A stretch of 64,000 bases of DNA from contig JAFCIZ010000011.1 in assembly GCA_017871115.1 (NCBI GenBank), forward strand, positions 327,501-391,500. Direction: 5' to 3'. Made by a program: the position numbers and the translations under genes. Below the pieces are notes generated by a model, which searched no databases, had not been told where the DNA came from, and saw only the letters and a program-made list of their open reading frames with translations. Shown piece by piece: positions 1 through 9,559 of this stretch (its first letter is position 1; each line of letters begins with the position of its first letter). The stretch is from Cunninghamella blakesleeana (taxonomy: Eukaryota > Mucoromycota > Mucoromycetes > Mucorales > Cunninghamellaceae).

Positions 1-1066
1 AAGTTCAGTATATCGATTTAAATAGAAGTGTATATGAATTAATAATTAATAAAATTAATTTACTTTAGTTATATTTAGATACTCAAAAATATATAAATAT
101 TGAATTCAATTTTTTATTTTTTTACTTTGAAGTCCAATCAAGACAAATATTTCTAATAGAGGTAAAAATAAATATACATTCTCCCAGTTTCTGAATACAA
201 AAAAGAAAAACTCTACTAATAACTCAATTTATACAGAGATATACCATATATATGGGGTAATTTCTGATTTTATAAAATAGCAATAAATACTATTTTTGTA
301 ATGTTAGCAGTATTAATATGTAAATATATTTATCTAAAATAAAATAAAAAATTCGGAATAAACTCAGGTTTAGTAATGATTGATAGTCAAAATAAAATAA
401 ATTTGTATTTAAATATATATATAGATCTGGAAAAAAGAAGTTAAGGAATGTATGTGGGTATATATTGAAGGCGTACACTCTTGTGTAAGTTGGTAACCTA
501 CCAGTTCCTTAGGTTTATATAAAAGTACTCCTGTTTTTTGTGCATCTATTAAAATAAATAAAAAATTTAATGTGCTTGATGTTAAAAAATGCAGCAAAGG
601 AATAATAAATAAACAAATAAATAAAATTTCTCCTTTCTTTCTAAAAATCTGATTATAACTCATTTGCACTGAAAATCTCTATTTTTTAAATATATGCCTT
701 TGAATAAACAATTCAAAAATTAAGCGACAATATCAAATAGAAAAAAAGAAAATCAGCATTTAAGAGCGTTTTAAACTGTTTTTAATTTTATTTTAGATAA
801 TAATTCGTTACTATAGTAAACGTTTTTAACTCTATATCAATGTTGAAAATTAATTTATATCTAAAAAGGAAATTTACTTTATCGAGTACAAAATTTATTC
901 AAGTTTTTAAAGAGAAGATTGTATCCTTTTTAGTAAATAATTTTAACATATTAATACAAAAAATAAAAACATATATTTTTCTTATTTCTTATTTCCTTTT
1001 TTCTTTTCCAACTTTTTTTTTTTTTTTTTTTTACTATTACTACTACGGTGGTATACTACTCTTATA
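1..1066. other. AT-rich intergenic region
   Basis: No supportable gene. Open frames here are low-complexity Phe/Ile/Tyr/Leu strings with no recognisable domain. A pyrimidine tract (poly-T, about 1011-1032) lies just before the first gene and is typical of the promoter/5' UTR regions in this window. Confidence 0.6.
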
Positions 1067-1369
1067 ATGCTATCTCTTGAAACTCCAAAAATCCGGTTAA
1101 TTCTCATGCTGTGTTTATTTTTAAACCCTGTTATTTGCCAAGACAACAAGTGTTCTGAAAAGCAAAAAGTGGAGGCTGATAAGTACTGTTACCGGCATGT
1201 CAACCAAGAAATTTGTGAAAACTCTAAATGCATTCTGATTGACGACACTTTTTGTAATATAAATCAACGAATATCATGCGAAAATTTTCTAGAAGAGAAT
1301 AATATAAAATCTATTTCTTGCTTAGGAAAGATTGCCAGTAGCTGCTCAAGCGAAAATACTCCAGTCTAA
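1067..1369 (+). CDS. small secreted cysteine-rich protein
   Basis: A 100-residue single-exon protein. Residues 1-24 form a signal peptide (charged start, hydrophobic LILMLCLFL, cleavage near VICQ), so the product should be secreted. The mature part has eight Cys in the order C-x(n)-YC-x2-H-x-N-x3-C-x4-C-x(n)-C-x4-SC-x(n)-C-x(n)-SC. The spacing and the shared residues (A-x3-[YF]C-x2-H-[VI]N, Q-x2-SC-x2-F) match the minus-strand gene at 15762-16115, so the two are paralogues. This copy is shorter at the C-terminus. The ATG lies directly after a long poly-T tract. Seen: signal peptide, Cys pattern and paralogy. Inferred: a disulfide-bonded extracellular or effector-like protein. Function unknown. 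Confidence 0.7.
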   Translation: MLSLETPKIRLILMLCLFLNPVICQDNKCSEKQKVEADKYCYRHVNQEICENSKCILIDDTFCNINQRISCENFLEENNIKSISCLGKIASSCSSENTPV

Positions 1370-1938
1370 ATTCACCCATTTTAAAGTGTTATAAAAATAA
1401 AAAAATTTTTTTTTCCAAGATGCTTTAAAAGTTTTACATATTTCTTTTTAAAAGTAAGGATCTTCAGTCAACTATTTAAATGTACAAAAAATATTTAAAC
1501 ATAGATTATATATTACTATCAATCAAAGTTAACATTATTATAGTTGTTGTTGTATTTGTCATGTTAAAATATATAATTTAACTTAATATAGTAGCAATAC
1601 GTTTAATTATTTACCATAGATACCATTTATTTAAATAATAAAATTATACTATACTACATTCTAATTAATACACATAAAAATATGAATAATTATATAGTAA
1701 CATATTCCTATTAAAATATTAATCTTTTATATAATAACCCATTATACTATTTTCATGTATACATACCTCTTTTATTTTATTTTTTAATAAACAATAATTA
1801 ATAGTTTTAAAATATTTCTATTGCCTTTAGTTTTTATTTTTATATTTTTTACCAAACCTAACAGTTGTGGAAAATCTTCCAACTTGCTAAAACAAAGTCT
1901 ATCCTCCAAGTTGTTTCATCAAAGAAACAACACTAGTG
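1370..1938. other. AT-rich intergenic region
   Basis: No gene seen. The last ~80 bases before the LINE relic may be its untranslated or decayed C-terminal end (minus strand), but this cannot be shown. Confidence 0.5.
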
Positions 1939-2220
1939 TTATTGCCAAAGTATCAGAAGAACATATTCTATTAGTATTAAAGTGTTTCTGTTAACTTTAT
2001 TAATACGATTAAAAGTTATAGATGGCCATATGTTATTAAATTTCTCCTGTGGTATATTTTTGGAATAAAGGAAGGCTTTCCAAAATTTCTTTTCCTTTTT
2101 ACAGTGAAGAATAAAATGTTGATCATATTCAAAGTCAGAACAGAAGGAACAACGAGGGGTCTGAAACTTGATTGGTATCATTCGATGCAATATACAGTTT
2201 GTTGTAAACTTATGATTCAA
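1939..2220 (-). pseudogene. LINE (non-LTR retrotransposon) relic, zf-RVT end
   Basis: The 93-codon minus-strand frame resembles the C-terminal zinc-binding region that follows reverse transcriptase in many fungal LINEs (zf-RVT type). It has a C-x2-C pair (CSFC), then YDQHFILHC giving the H-x4-C half of the site, then an FW (KKFW) and a terminal hydrophobic block ending LILWQ. No reverse transcriptase or endonuclease domain lies upstream, so only the 3' end of an element survives. Known: this Cys/His motif followed by FW/IW is typical of the family. Inferred: a 5'-truncated, dead insertion. The open frame does not begin at a natural start. Confidence 0.6.
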
Positions 2221-2286
2221 TATTCTTCACATCGTATTAGGCTATTTTTTCTTATAGCAAACAAACATATTATTATGAGTATATAA

Positions 2287-2865
2287 TAGTAAATAGCATA
2301 AAGCAAAAATAATGATAGTGATCACCAAGTGCACTGAGGTTAAAATGTAATCTTTATTGCAGTATCCGCGCCTTGAGACTCAATCAGGCTCAAAAAATTA
2401 CCTGGTGAATATTGAAATTTTCTACGTGAGGTTTTTTTTTATTTATAACAATTATAAAATGCTTGTGTTATGGATTTATTTGGTTGTTTAGAATATAGAG
2501 TTTCCTTTTATAGATTTAAAAAAATGGATAGTTTTATAATATAGTCTAGTCGTCAGTAAGCACTAGCGCCTTGTTTTACAAGTAGATACAACTTAGTTTA
2601 GATTGATAAAATAAAATAAAAAATCGCACCTTTATATATCAAAAAGATCTAAATTTAAACACAGATTTTTAGGTGTTTATAAAGACTATAATATAAAAAG
2701 GGGTGAATATAAGTTAGAGTATAAAGTAATATACAAATAGCTATAAAATATAAAGTTAAATAATTATAAGCATGTGAACTTTATATAATTATGTTTTAAA
2801 AATTATTCTTGGGATTATTTAGGTATGGCAAGTTTAACCACACCATAAATATACTTTTACTTACT
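2287..2865. other. AT-rich region with interspersed repeat
   Basis: No gene. A block at about 2500-2625 is recognisably repeated at about 42160-42275; see the repeat entries. Confidence 0.5.
2500..2625 (+). repeat. interspersed repeat copy 1 (matches 42 kb)
   Basis: This block and the one at about 42160-42275 share ordered segments: TTCCTTTTATAG, GATAGTTTTATA, GTCAGT(A/G)AGCAC, CTTGTTTTACAAGTAGATACAACTTAG (shown here in name only up to the shared core TTGTTTTACAAGTAGATACA) and an AATAAA-like stretch. Same orientation. Possibly an LTR or short-element remnant; no ends were identified. Confidence 0.5.
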
Positions 2866-3242
2866 TTGGTTTTGTTTCCTTATTCCTATTTTGAATATAC
2901 TATTATTATTACTATTAGTCTTATTAAATAAAAATAGTATTAGCTGTAAAATTCATTGTAACTTGATGCATCTTAATACACTATATAGTTTAAATATCTA
3001 CCTTTACTATATTAAAGTAAGCTCTATTAATCTATTAAAATTACTGCTGCGCTGGAAATATGTTAACTTGATTAATTATTATATCATCAGTTAGATTTTT
3101 TAGATATTCCATGCACTTCTAACTAAAATATACACTTTTTCTTTTTTTTTTTTTTCTTTTTTTCTTTTGTTTTTTTTATAACGCTTATTAATATTTCTTT
3201 TTGAATGATTAGATTTAGATTATATTCTGCCAGTATTCTTTA
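2866..3242 (+). mobile_element. fragment of a second CACTA copy
   Basis: This stretch is homologous to the interior right arm of the CACTA element at about 8325-8852. It shares the TTATTCCT start, a (TAA)-like run, the TGTAACTTGATRCAT block, TTACTATATTAAAGTAAG, CTTCTAA and the final TTTTTGAAT...GTATTCTTTA. Homology stops exactly where the left end of the complete element begins at 3243. It is therefore a truncated older copy abutting the newer insertion. Its expected continuation is not found after 9366. Confidence 0.6.
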
Positions 3243-3291
3243 CACTGTGATAAAAAATGCACTTAAAAGTACTGAAAAAGACTGAATTTTT
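3243..3291 (+). repeat. CACTA left terminal inverted repeat
   Basis: Starts CACTGTGATAAAAAATGC and continues ACTTAAAAGTACTGAAAAAG. The same end is found at 23019 and 57767 and, more diverged, at 54622. It pairs with the right end at 9328-9366. Confidence 0.8.
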
Positions 3292-3491
3292 AACAAAAAT
3301 AGGTTTGTACTCATTTTTTTTTAAAAAAAAATACTAAAAGAGTACATAGTGATACAAATATATTCTAAAAAGGAAACCATTGATACAAAAAAAAATTGTA
3401 AACCCGTATCTTTGCTGTAGTTTTATTAATATTAAATTAATACTGCCATAATAAAGTGGTAATAATAATAATAATAATAATAAAAATGATG

Positions 3492-6400
3492 TTATAATTC
3501 GGAATAACTTCCAAGATCAAATCTATGTCTCGTCATTCCAGGATATATATAATAACAATTTCTTGACCCTTGGAGACTATCAATAGAGTTAGATCGTTCT
3601 ATATATGCAGCACTACTATCTAACCATGAGGCATCTACTACGAGCAGTTTTTTATTTTTGGTGGATGGGTTTGAACCTTTAATCAGATTATCTTCATCAA
3701 CACAAATATCCTTAATGATATCCACTATGCATAATATTGAAGGCTCATTGAAATGCATGTGATGGAAGGTATATATCAGCTTTCCAAAATACTTTTTCCA
3801 TACTCTTTCATTATTAGTTCGTATTCTGAGATGTTTAAATGTTGGTATACTTAAAATTACAAAATCTTCTGGGTGCTGTTTGTTTGAATTTTTTTTTAAT
3901 CCACCGTATTTATTACCACAATGAATGATTTCTTTTCCAATATAAATATAATTATTAATAACTTGGCTTGAACTGACGTGTTTACCTTTATAAAATTTCT
4001 CAAGAAGCATATTGATATCTACTTCTTCTGATTCTTTTATTTCTTGTAAATTTGCTTCCATTTCTTCTAGCGATGATAGCTTAGGCTCAAATAATTGGAT
4101 TTTGTTTCCATCTTCTAATTCGCAAATGATAGGAACAGAATTATCATATATATTAGTTTCAACATGATTATCATCATCATCATCATCATCATCGTCTTGT
4201 AAACTAATAAATTTTTCAGAAATTAATTTTGATAATATATTTTCAGTATTAGCGCCAGGATTAAGCCTCAAATTCGTTTTACTTTTAATCACACCAATCC
4301 ATCTTTCCATAGGGCGACAGCTTATAAGTCTTAAAGGGCCAAGGGCTTTGATAGCAGGTACCAAATGTGTTAAATAATGCTGACTTATAACGAAAGCCGT
4401 ATCTTTGTAATATTTGTATAAAAACCTATACCATACCTTAATACATCTATTTTGTAAATAGTAATTAATTGAAATTAATAATCGGCATTTATACTTAAAA
4501 AGGAATATACTATGTATATATATGAAGAGGTTCTTTTTTAATATATATATATATATTTCTATAATAATACAAGTGTACCTTTCAATTTCTACTAACTCAT
4601 CATCTAAAATTGTTTCGAATTGCAAGGCAAGGGCACAAACTTTAGATATGGCCAGTAGTGCATTTTTAACCTCAGTATGGGTAGGTCTATATATATCAAC
4701 AACTAATGTAGGCAAAATGTATAAAAGAAAACACATCCAATCAACACCTCTAGCATACCCTCCTTTATTTATGATATCTATTAAATAAATCCATATTCAA
4801 TAAATTAGTAATAATAGTATATTATTTAATATTAATGTAAATAATATGTTTTTAATTACCCACGAAACGTCCATCAAATATTCTAGGAGCAATAGTATCA
4901 AATTTTTCAATTTGTTTTCCAAGTGTTTTTTTTTTTTTGTTGTAAGGATAACTGTAATACTCCATTTTTAAATTTTTTTTCACCAAGTAACATAGCACAT
5001 ATTTGAACAGCAATATTATGGCCAAATAAATGAAGTTCATCCATTCCGAAAAAAAATACACCTGTGAAGTAGGGTAGTGTGGCAAATGGTGTTGACTTTT
5101 GTTTGTATAACTAAAATAAAAGCAATAAAAATACATATATATATATATATTAATTTTTTTATTTGATTTTATTCATTTTTTTAGTATTTTAATTTTTCTC
5201 TTATTTTTATTATTTCTATCATTATTATTACTGAATCGCCAACTAAAAAACCTTGAATAACTCTATGAGGGTGCATAACAATTGCTCTAGTATTATTACC
5301 TACAAATGGTAAATATGAATGACATCGAACAGCTGAGGTGAACATGAGCTGTGTACAGACCCTACAACCAAAAGATGAAGAATGGGACACACCACATAAT
5401 TCTGCAGCACCCGGAATATCACCACCAGCCATAAATAAAAACACTTTTGAGTGATAAGTAGTTCCATCTACTGTCACATTCATACCTTTGTCACTTAGTA
5501 CTTTTAATTCTTCAATAAATGGATACAAGAAACTGAATAAATTTTTTGGTTTTTTTGGGCCTTGCAGAACTGCTATAGTAATTAAATTTTCATTTTTAAA
5601 TCTAACAAGTAAAATGATATACATATTTAATATAAATTTCTCCATTAATATATAATTAATATATATCAAAAACGCTACCTTTTTTCTGGTGGTAAATTGA
5701 GATTTACAAACATAACCATCGTTTGATTGTAACCACCTCGTTTAAATGGATTGTACCCATCAACAAATAAGGATATAACAATATCATTTTTGCTAGTAAT
5801 GAGTGACTTAATATTATTATAATTAGATCCATCATAGCTTTCGTTGATTTCACCTTCTGTAGGTTTATAATTATCGCGATAATAAAGATTTTGCCTTTGT
5901 TTTTCAGTTGCAAAACATAAACCAAGCTGTTGAGGAAGTGATAATTGCATATGTTTTTTAGTTTCTTTTGAAGAACAAAGTGGGCATTTATATGAGTTGT
6001 TATCATTATTGTAAAGCATTTCGCAACCATTTTTACATACATTGTAGGTCTTCTTTTGAATAGAAAATATCCTATTTATCATAGATTTCATTCTATGTAG
6101 TGATTTTAACGGTTGTCTAATATATCCTTTTTTAATATAAAGTATAAAATATAGAATTCACCAATATAATTAAATTAATCAGAGAGTATGAAATATATAT
6201 ATTATAAAAAAATATTTTAAAATTTACATTTTTTATTTTAATATAAATACCTTCTTTATTATATAAATGGTCGCGATGATTTATGTACTTAATTATTTGA
6301 TTTGATGTATTGTCAGTGACTTTGCCATTTTTTGAAATATCAAATAACTTTATGTTCATCTTTTGCTCGAAAGTTATTTTACTCTTATTAATAGATATTT

Positions 6401-7007
6401 CAATTAGTTTATCTTTATCACTGTTGAAATTTACGTTTTGAAATATGCTTTCTTCGTTACAGTTTTCATCATTAACAGTATTACATTTGCTGGATTGTTC
6501 ATCAGAACTTTGATCATTTATATTCGACTGATCATCATCATAATTATTATACGTACTAAATTGGTCATCATTAGTATATTCATGGTTATTAGTGCCTATA
6601 TTAGTATACTCTGATTGTTCGTTATCCGAATGGTTTCGTTGCTCATTTTCTGTTTGAGTTTGATCATTACTAATTGAATTGTTGAATAAAAGAGAAGGTC
6701 TATTATGTAAGTATTCAGAAGTATGATTATATGGAGGTACATATTGATTAATAACTTCATTAGAAGAAGCGCTATTCATGGGTTGATTAATTAATGTAAA
6801 TTGATTGTCTTTTGTTGATGATATAAAATTATTTAATAATTGAGTTGATGATTCACTAATTGTACTAGCGTAATTATTGCAAAATTTGTAAGTTGACAGG
6901 TTTCTATTTTCTGATAATTTTTCTCGAAGGCATTTGTCGATATGTTTACGTAGGTAAGTTTTCTTTACCAAAACTTCGCAATAAGGGCATCTTGTACGTT
7001 TAGTCAT
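3492..7007 (-). CDS. CACTA transposase (Tnp2-like), six exons
   Basis: Exons by splice reading (minus strand): 7007-6251, 6126-5679, 5601-5232, 5095-4860, 4777-4579, 4446-3492. All junctions keep frame except exon 4, which is one base too long. An A13 run (4926-4938 as T on the + strand) shifts the frame; without it the protein would be about 987 residues. N-terminus: zinc-finger-like CPYC...HIDKC, then an Asn/Asp/Gln/Ser-rich linker. Next come a CPLC pair, the Tnp2-like blocks DIVISLFVDGYNPFKRG, GPKKP, GDIPGAAELCGVSH with FGCRVC, and GMDELHLFGH. The C-terminal part (HYLTHLVPAIKALGPLR, CRPMERWIG) resembles the DUF4218 region that follows Tnp2 in CACTA transposases. An Asp9 run lies in exon 6. 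Inferred role: cut-and-paste transposition using the CACTG ends. Confidence 0.78.
4926..4938 (-). other. homopolymer frameshift in transposase exon 4
   Basis: Thirteen A (coding strand) separate two halves of exon 4 that are each clearly coding but in different frames: GMDELHLFGHN before it, and GKQIEKFDTIAPRIFDGRF after it. Exon 4 is 236 nt where the flanking intron phases require 235 (or 238). This may be a true mutation, an assembly error, or slippage during transcription or translation. Confidence 0.65.
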
Positions 7008-7020
7008 GTTTTATATAGAT

Positions 7021-7070
7021 ATACAAATAAAATAAAATAAAATAAAATAAAATAAGATAAAATAAAATAA
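7021..7070. repeat. (AAAAT)n run in divergent promoter
   Basis: A pentanucleotide run lies between the divergent transposase and second CACTA gene, about 15 bases upstream of the transposase ATG. The region between the two start codons (7008-7352) probably holds both promoters. No clear TATA or binding site can be singled out in this base composition. Confidence 0.5.
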
Positions 7071-7352
7071 ATTTAAACATTATAGTTCTGGCTTAGCAAG
7101 CTTTTTAAATATAAAAATAAAACAAAACTTCTGGACATGAATATTGAAATCCTTAGTTAATCAATATATTGAACTTATCTTTATTATAATACTAGTTTTC
7201 TCGGAACTGATGATAGGTATTTTGAGTAACCTTAATTTCAATTATGTAAATATTTGTGTTTCGGAAATAGATTTCAATTATTTGTATAAAGATAATCATA
7301 GATGTAAATTGATTTTCAATCTTTTCTTTCGGGTTGATAGATTTATGTTGTC

Positions 7353-8228
7353 ATGAAAAAAAGAGACCAAAACAAAATGACTAATAATAACAATCAAAAT
7401 AACTTGCAAAATCCTTTCAGTGTATCATATGTACCGGGTACACTACCTGAAACACAAAATAAAACGAATGATTCTAACCAACAATATCTTGTAAGTACCA
7501 TTTTAAACTTGGTAAATACAGTAAATGATTTACAACAAGAGGTACATATGATGTGTCAAACATTGGGACAACATATCAGCTCTATGGATACTAGAATAGA
7601 TTCTTTATCATTCATATCGGCAAGCAATTCTATGCTAACGTCTGTTAGTGCTTCATTTTCTACACCAGATAGCGTTTCTTCAACACCAAATTAGCGTCAT
7701 TCTGTTCAAATAGCAAGAAAAAAATACGAGGGTGGCGACCGTAAAGTTCCCAAAACTAAATTTTTAGAATTCATAAACGATTATTGGAAGCCTGAAAACA
7801 GAGAAGCTATTGCAAATTCAGAATCATTTAATGAAGAAGCTTATATGGAAAATATATATCAAAATATATGGGGAACCGCAGCGGAACTAATGGGAAGCTA
7901 CCTGAGGGACAAACCTGACAATTTCGCTTGGAAAGATATTGACAGCATAGTTCTTGAGAATATTATACATGTTGTAAATAACGAAGGTGAAAGAAGAAAC
8001 GTACCGTTTTCAAATTGCATTGATAATTGGGCCGCTAAAGTTATGTTACAAAAAATATTTAACAACAAAATGACATACCTTAGGAACAAAAGAAAACCTG
8101 AAAATGAAGTTTCAAAAACATCAAGTGCAACAACAGTACCAAAATCAAGAAATTCCAGAGGAATTAGAGGTAGTAGGAATTCCAGAGATAGAAGAGGTAG
8201 TAAAGGTAGTAGTAATGACGGTAACTAA
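7353..8228 (+). pseudogene. second CACTA gene (TnpA-like position), one stop codon
   Basis: Divergent from the transposase. The reading frame runs from ATG 7353 to TAA 8226-8228 and is broken only by TAG at 7692-7694, about residue 114. At the matching place the related copy at 23.4 kb has CAA (Gln), so TAG looks like a point mutation of a Gln codon. The predicted product would be about 290 residues. It has an Asn/Gln-rich start, a likely coiled coil (residues ~50-85, LVNTVNDLQQEV), a Ser-rich linker, then a charged region with FLEFINDYWKPENRE and DIDSIVLENIIHVVNNEGER, and an Arg/Ser/Gly-rich tail. No named domain recognised. By position it could be the accessory DNA-binding protein of the element; this is inference. 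An intron removing the stop is possible but not evident. Confidence 0.6.
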
Positions 8229-8386
8229 AACGAAAAAAATAATTAAAAGCCAATTTCTATTTTTTTTATTTTTTTATTTTTTTATTTTTATTTTTTTCTT
8301 TTTTTTTTAATTTTTTTTTTTACTTCATTCCTTATTCCTCTTTTAAGTATATTATTATCAATATTACTGTAATGATAGCAGTAATA

Positions 8387-8390
<4 letters not shown>

Positions 8391-8460
<70 letters not shown>
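8391..8460. repeat. (TAA)n microsatellite inside CACTA
   Basis: About 70 bases of near-perfect trinucleotide repeat in the right arm of the element. A longer run occupies the same place in the deletion copy at 24.33-24.46 kb, so it is an ancestral part of the family. It creates the Ile-rich open frames on both strands here, which are not genes. Confidence 0.85.
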
Positions 8461-8461
<1 letters not shown>

Positions 8462-8688
8462 GAAATATTAAATAAAAATAACATTAGTTGTAAAATTTGT
8501 TGTAACTTGATACATACTAGATACACTTTACAGTTTAAATATCCACCTTTACTATATTAAAGTAAGTTCTATTCATCTATTAAAACCATTGATATGCTGG
8601 AAATGTATTAACTTAATTAATTATTATATAATTAATTAGATTTTTTAGATGTTCCATGCACTTCTAAATAAAAGGTACGCGTTTTCTT

Positions 8689-8785
8689 TTTCTTTTTTTC
8701 ATTTTTTCATTTTTCTTTTTTTCATTTTTTCATTTTTCTTTTTTTCATTTTTCATTTTTTCATTTTTCATTTTTTCATTTTTTAT
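8689..8785. repeat. TTTTTCATTT minisatellite-like tract
   Basis: Repeated units of T(5-6)CATTT and TTTTTCTT in the right arm of the CACTA element. The minus-strand Lys/Glu/Met-rich open frame over it is a composition artefact. Confidence 0.7.
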
Positions 8786-9002
8786 AACGTTCATTAATAT
8801 TTCTTTTTGAATTATTGGATTTAGGTTATATTCTGTGTCGGTATTCTTTAAGTATGTAACCAAGTTCGTTAACTTGTTTATACTATTGTTAAACATTATA
8901 ATTATCTAAAATATAATAATATCAACATTCAGTTTATAAATTTCAAATACATTTTAAATACTTGGAACGACTACAATTAATAGAGTATATATATTTATTA
9001 AT

Positions 9003-9290
9003 AAATTTTATAAAATTAGAACTGAAGAATAATTAATTGGAACTGAGTAGCACTTAACCGGAACTGAATAGTATTGAATAATACTTAATTAGAACTGAAT
9101 AGTATTGAATAGTGCTTAATCAGAACTTAATAAAACTTAATTAGAACTGAATAGTATTGAATAGTACTTAATTAGAACTGAATAGTATTGAATGGCACTT
9201 AATTAGAACTGAATGGTATTGAATGGTACTTAATTAGAACTGAATAGCATTGAATAAAACTTGATCAGAACTAAATTACATCCACTATTG
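9003..9290 (+). repeat. subterminal repeat array of the CACTA element
   Basis: A degenerate tandem array of about nine units with core GAACTGAATAGTATTGAATA followed by (GT/AC)ACTTAATTA. Subterminal repeats close to the ends are typical of CACTA elements, where they serve as binding sites for the accessory TnpA protein in the maize En/Spm system. Shorter arrays are present in the right ends at 30296-30350 and 58680-58815. Confidence 0.75.
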
Positions 9291-9327
9291 TGTAACAAAA
9301 GTGGCACTGAATCAGAACTTAGAATTC

Positions 9328-9366
9328 AAAAAATCAGTACTTTTCAGTTCTTTTTTTATTACAGTG
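9328..9366 (-). repeat. CACTA right terminal inverted repeat
   Basis: Ends with TTTTTTTATTACAGTG. Read on the minus strand this begins CACTGTAATAAAAAAAG, complementary in design to the left end at 3243. The same right end occurs at 30483 and 58944. Confidence 0.8.
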
Positions 9367-9559
9367 ATATATATATATTCCCAAATAAATATTTATTATA
9401 AGTAATACATTTTATTGCGATGGCATTTGTTTACATATTTTTAAAAACAATTTCTATTCTAATTTATAAAATATATGCATAGATCAGATGTATCTATATA
9501 TAAGATTAAAAGTAGTAATATAGAATTAATATTTATATATAATATCCATCATTATCATC

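Larger units (their letters stand above)
3243..9366. mobile_element. CACTA (EnSpm-type) DNA transposon, near-complete
   Basis: The left end begins CACTGTGATAAAAAATGCAC and the right end, read inward on the other strand, begins CACTGTAATAAAAAAAGAAC, giving inverted terminal repeats with the CACTG start expected of CACTA elements. Inside are a six-exon minus-strand transposase with Tnp2-like sequence (3492-7007) and a divergent plus-strand gene (7353-8228), separated by an (AAAAT)n-rich promoter region. The right arm has an array of subterminal repeats (9003-9290), another hallmark. Length is 6.1 kb. The flanks are TTA (left) and ATA (right), so a 3-bp target duplication is not perfect. Other copies lie at 2866, 23019, 30201, 54622 and 57767. 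Confidence 0.82.

Noticed and set aside
7144..7356. 70-codon frame between the two divergent CACTA genes
   Set aside because: Lies in the shared promoter region, overlaps the start of the second gene in another frame and is not conserved as a frame in the 23-kb copy.
8332..8560. Poly-isoleucine frames on both strands
   Set aside because: Artefact of the (TAA)n run inside the CACTA right arm.
9003..9290. Tandem repeat considered as a CRISPR-like array
   Set aside because: Units are contiguous and imperfect without unique spacers, and lie at a transposon end in a eukaryotic genome.
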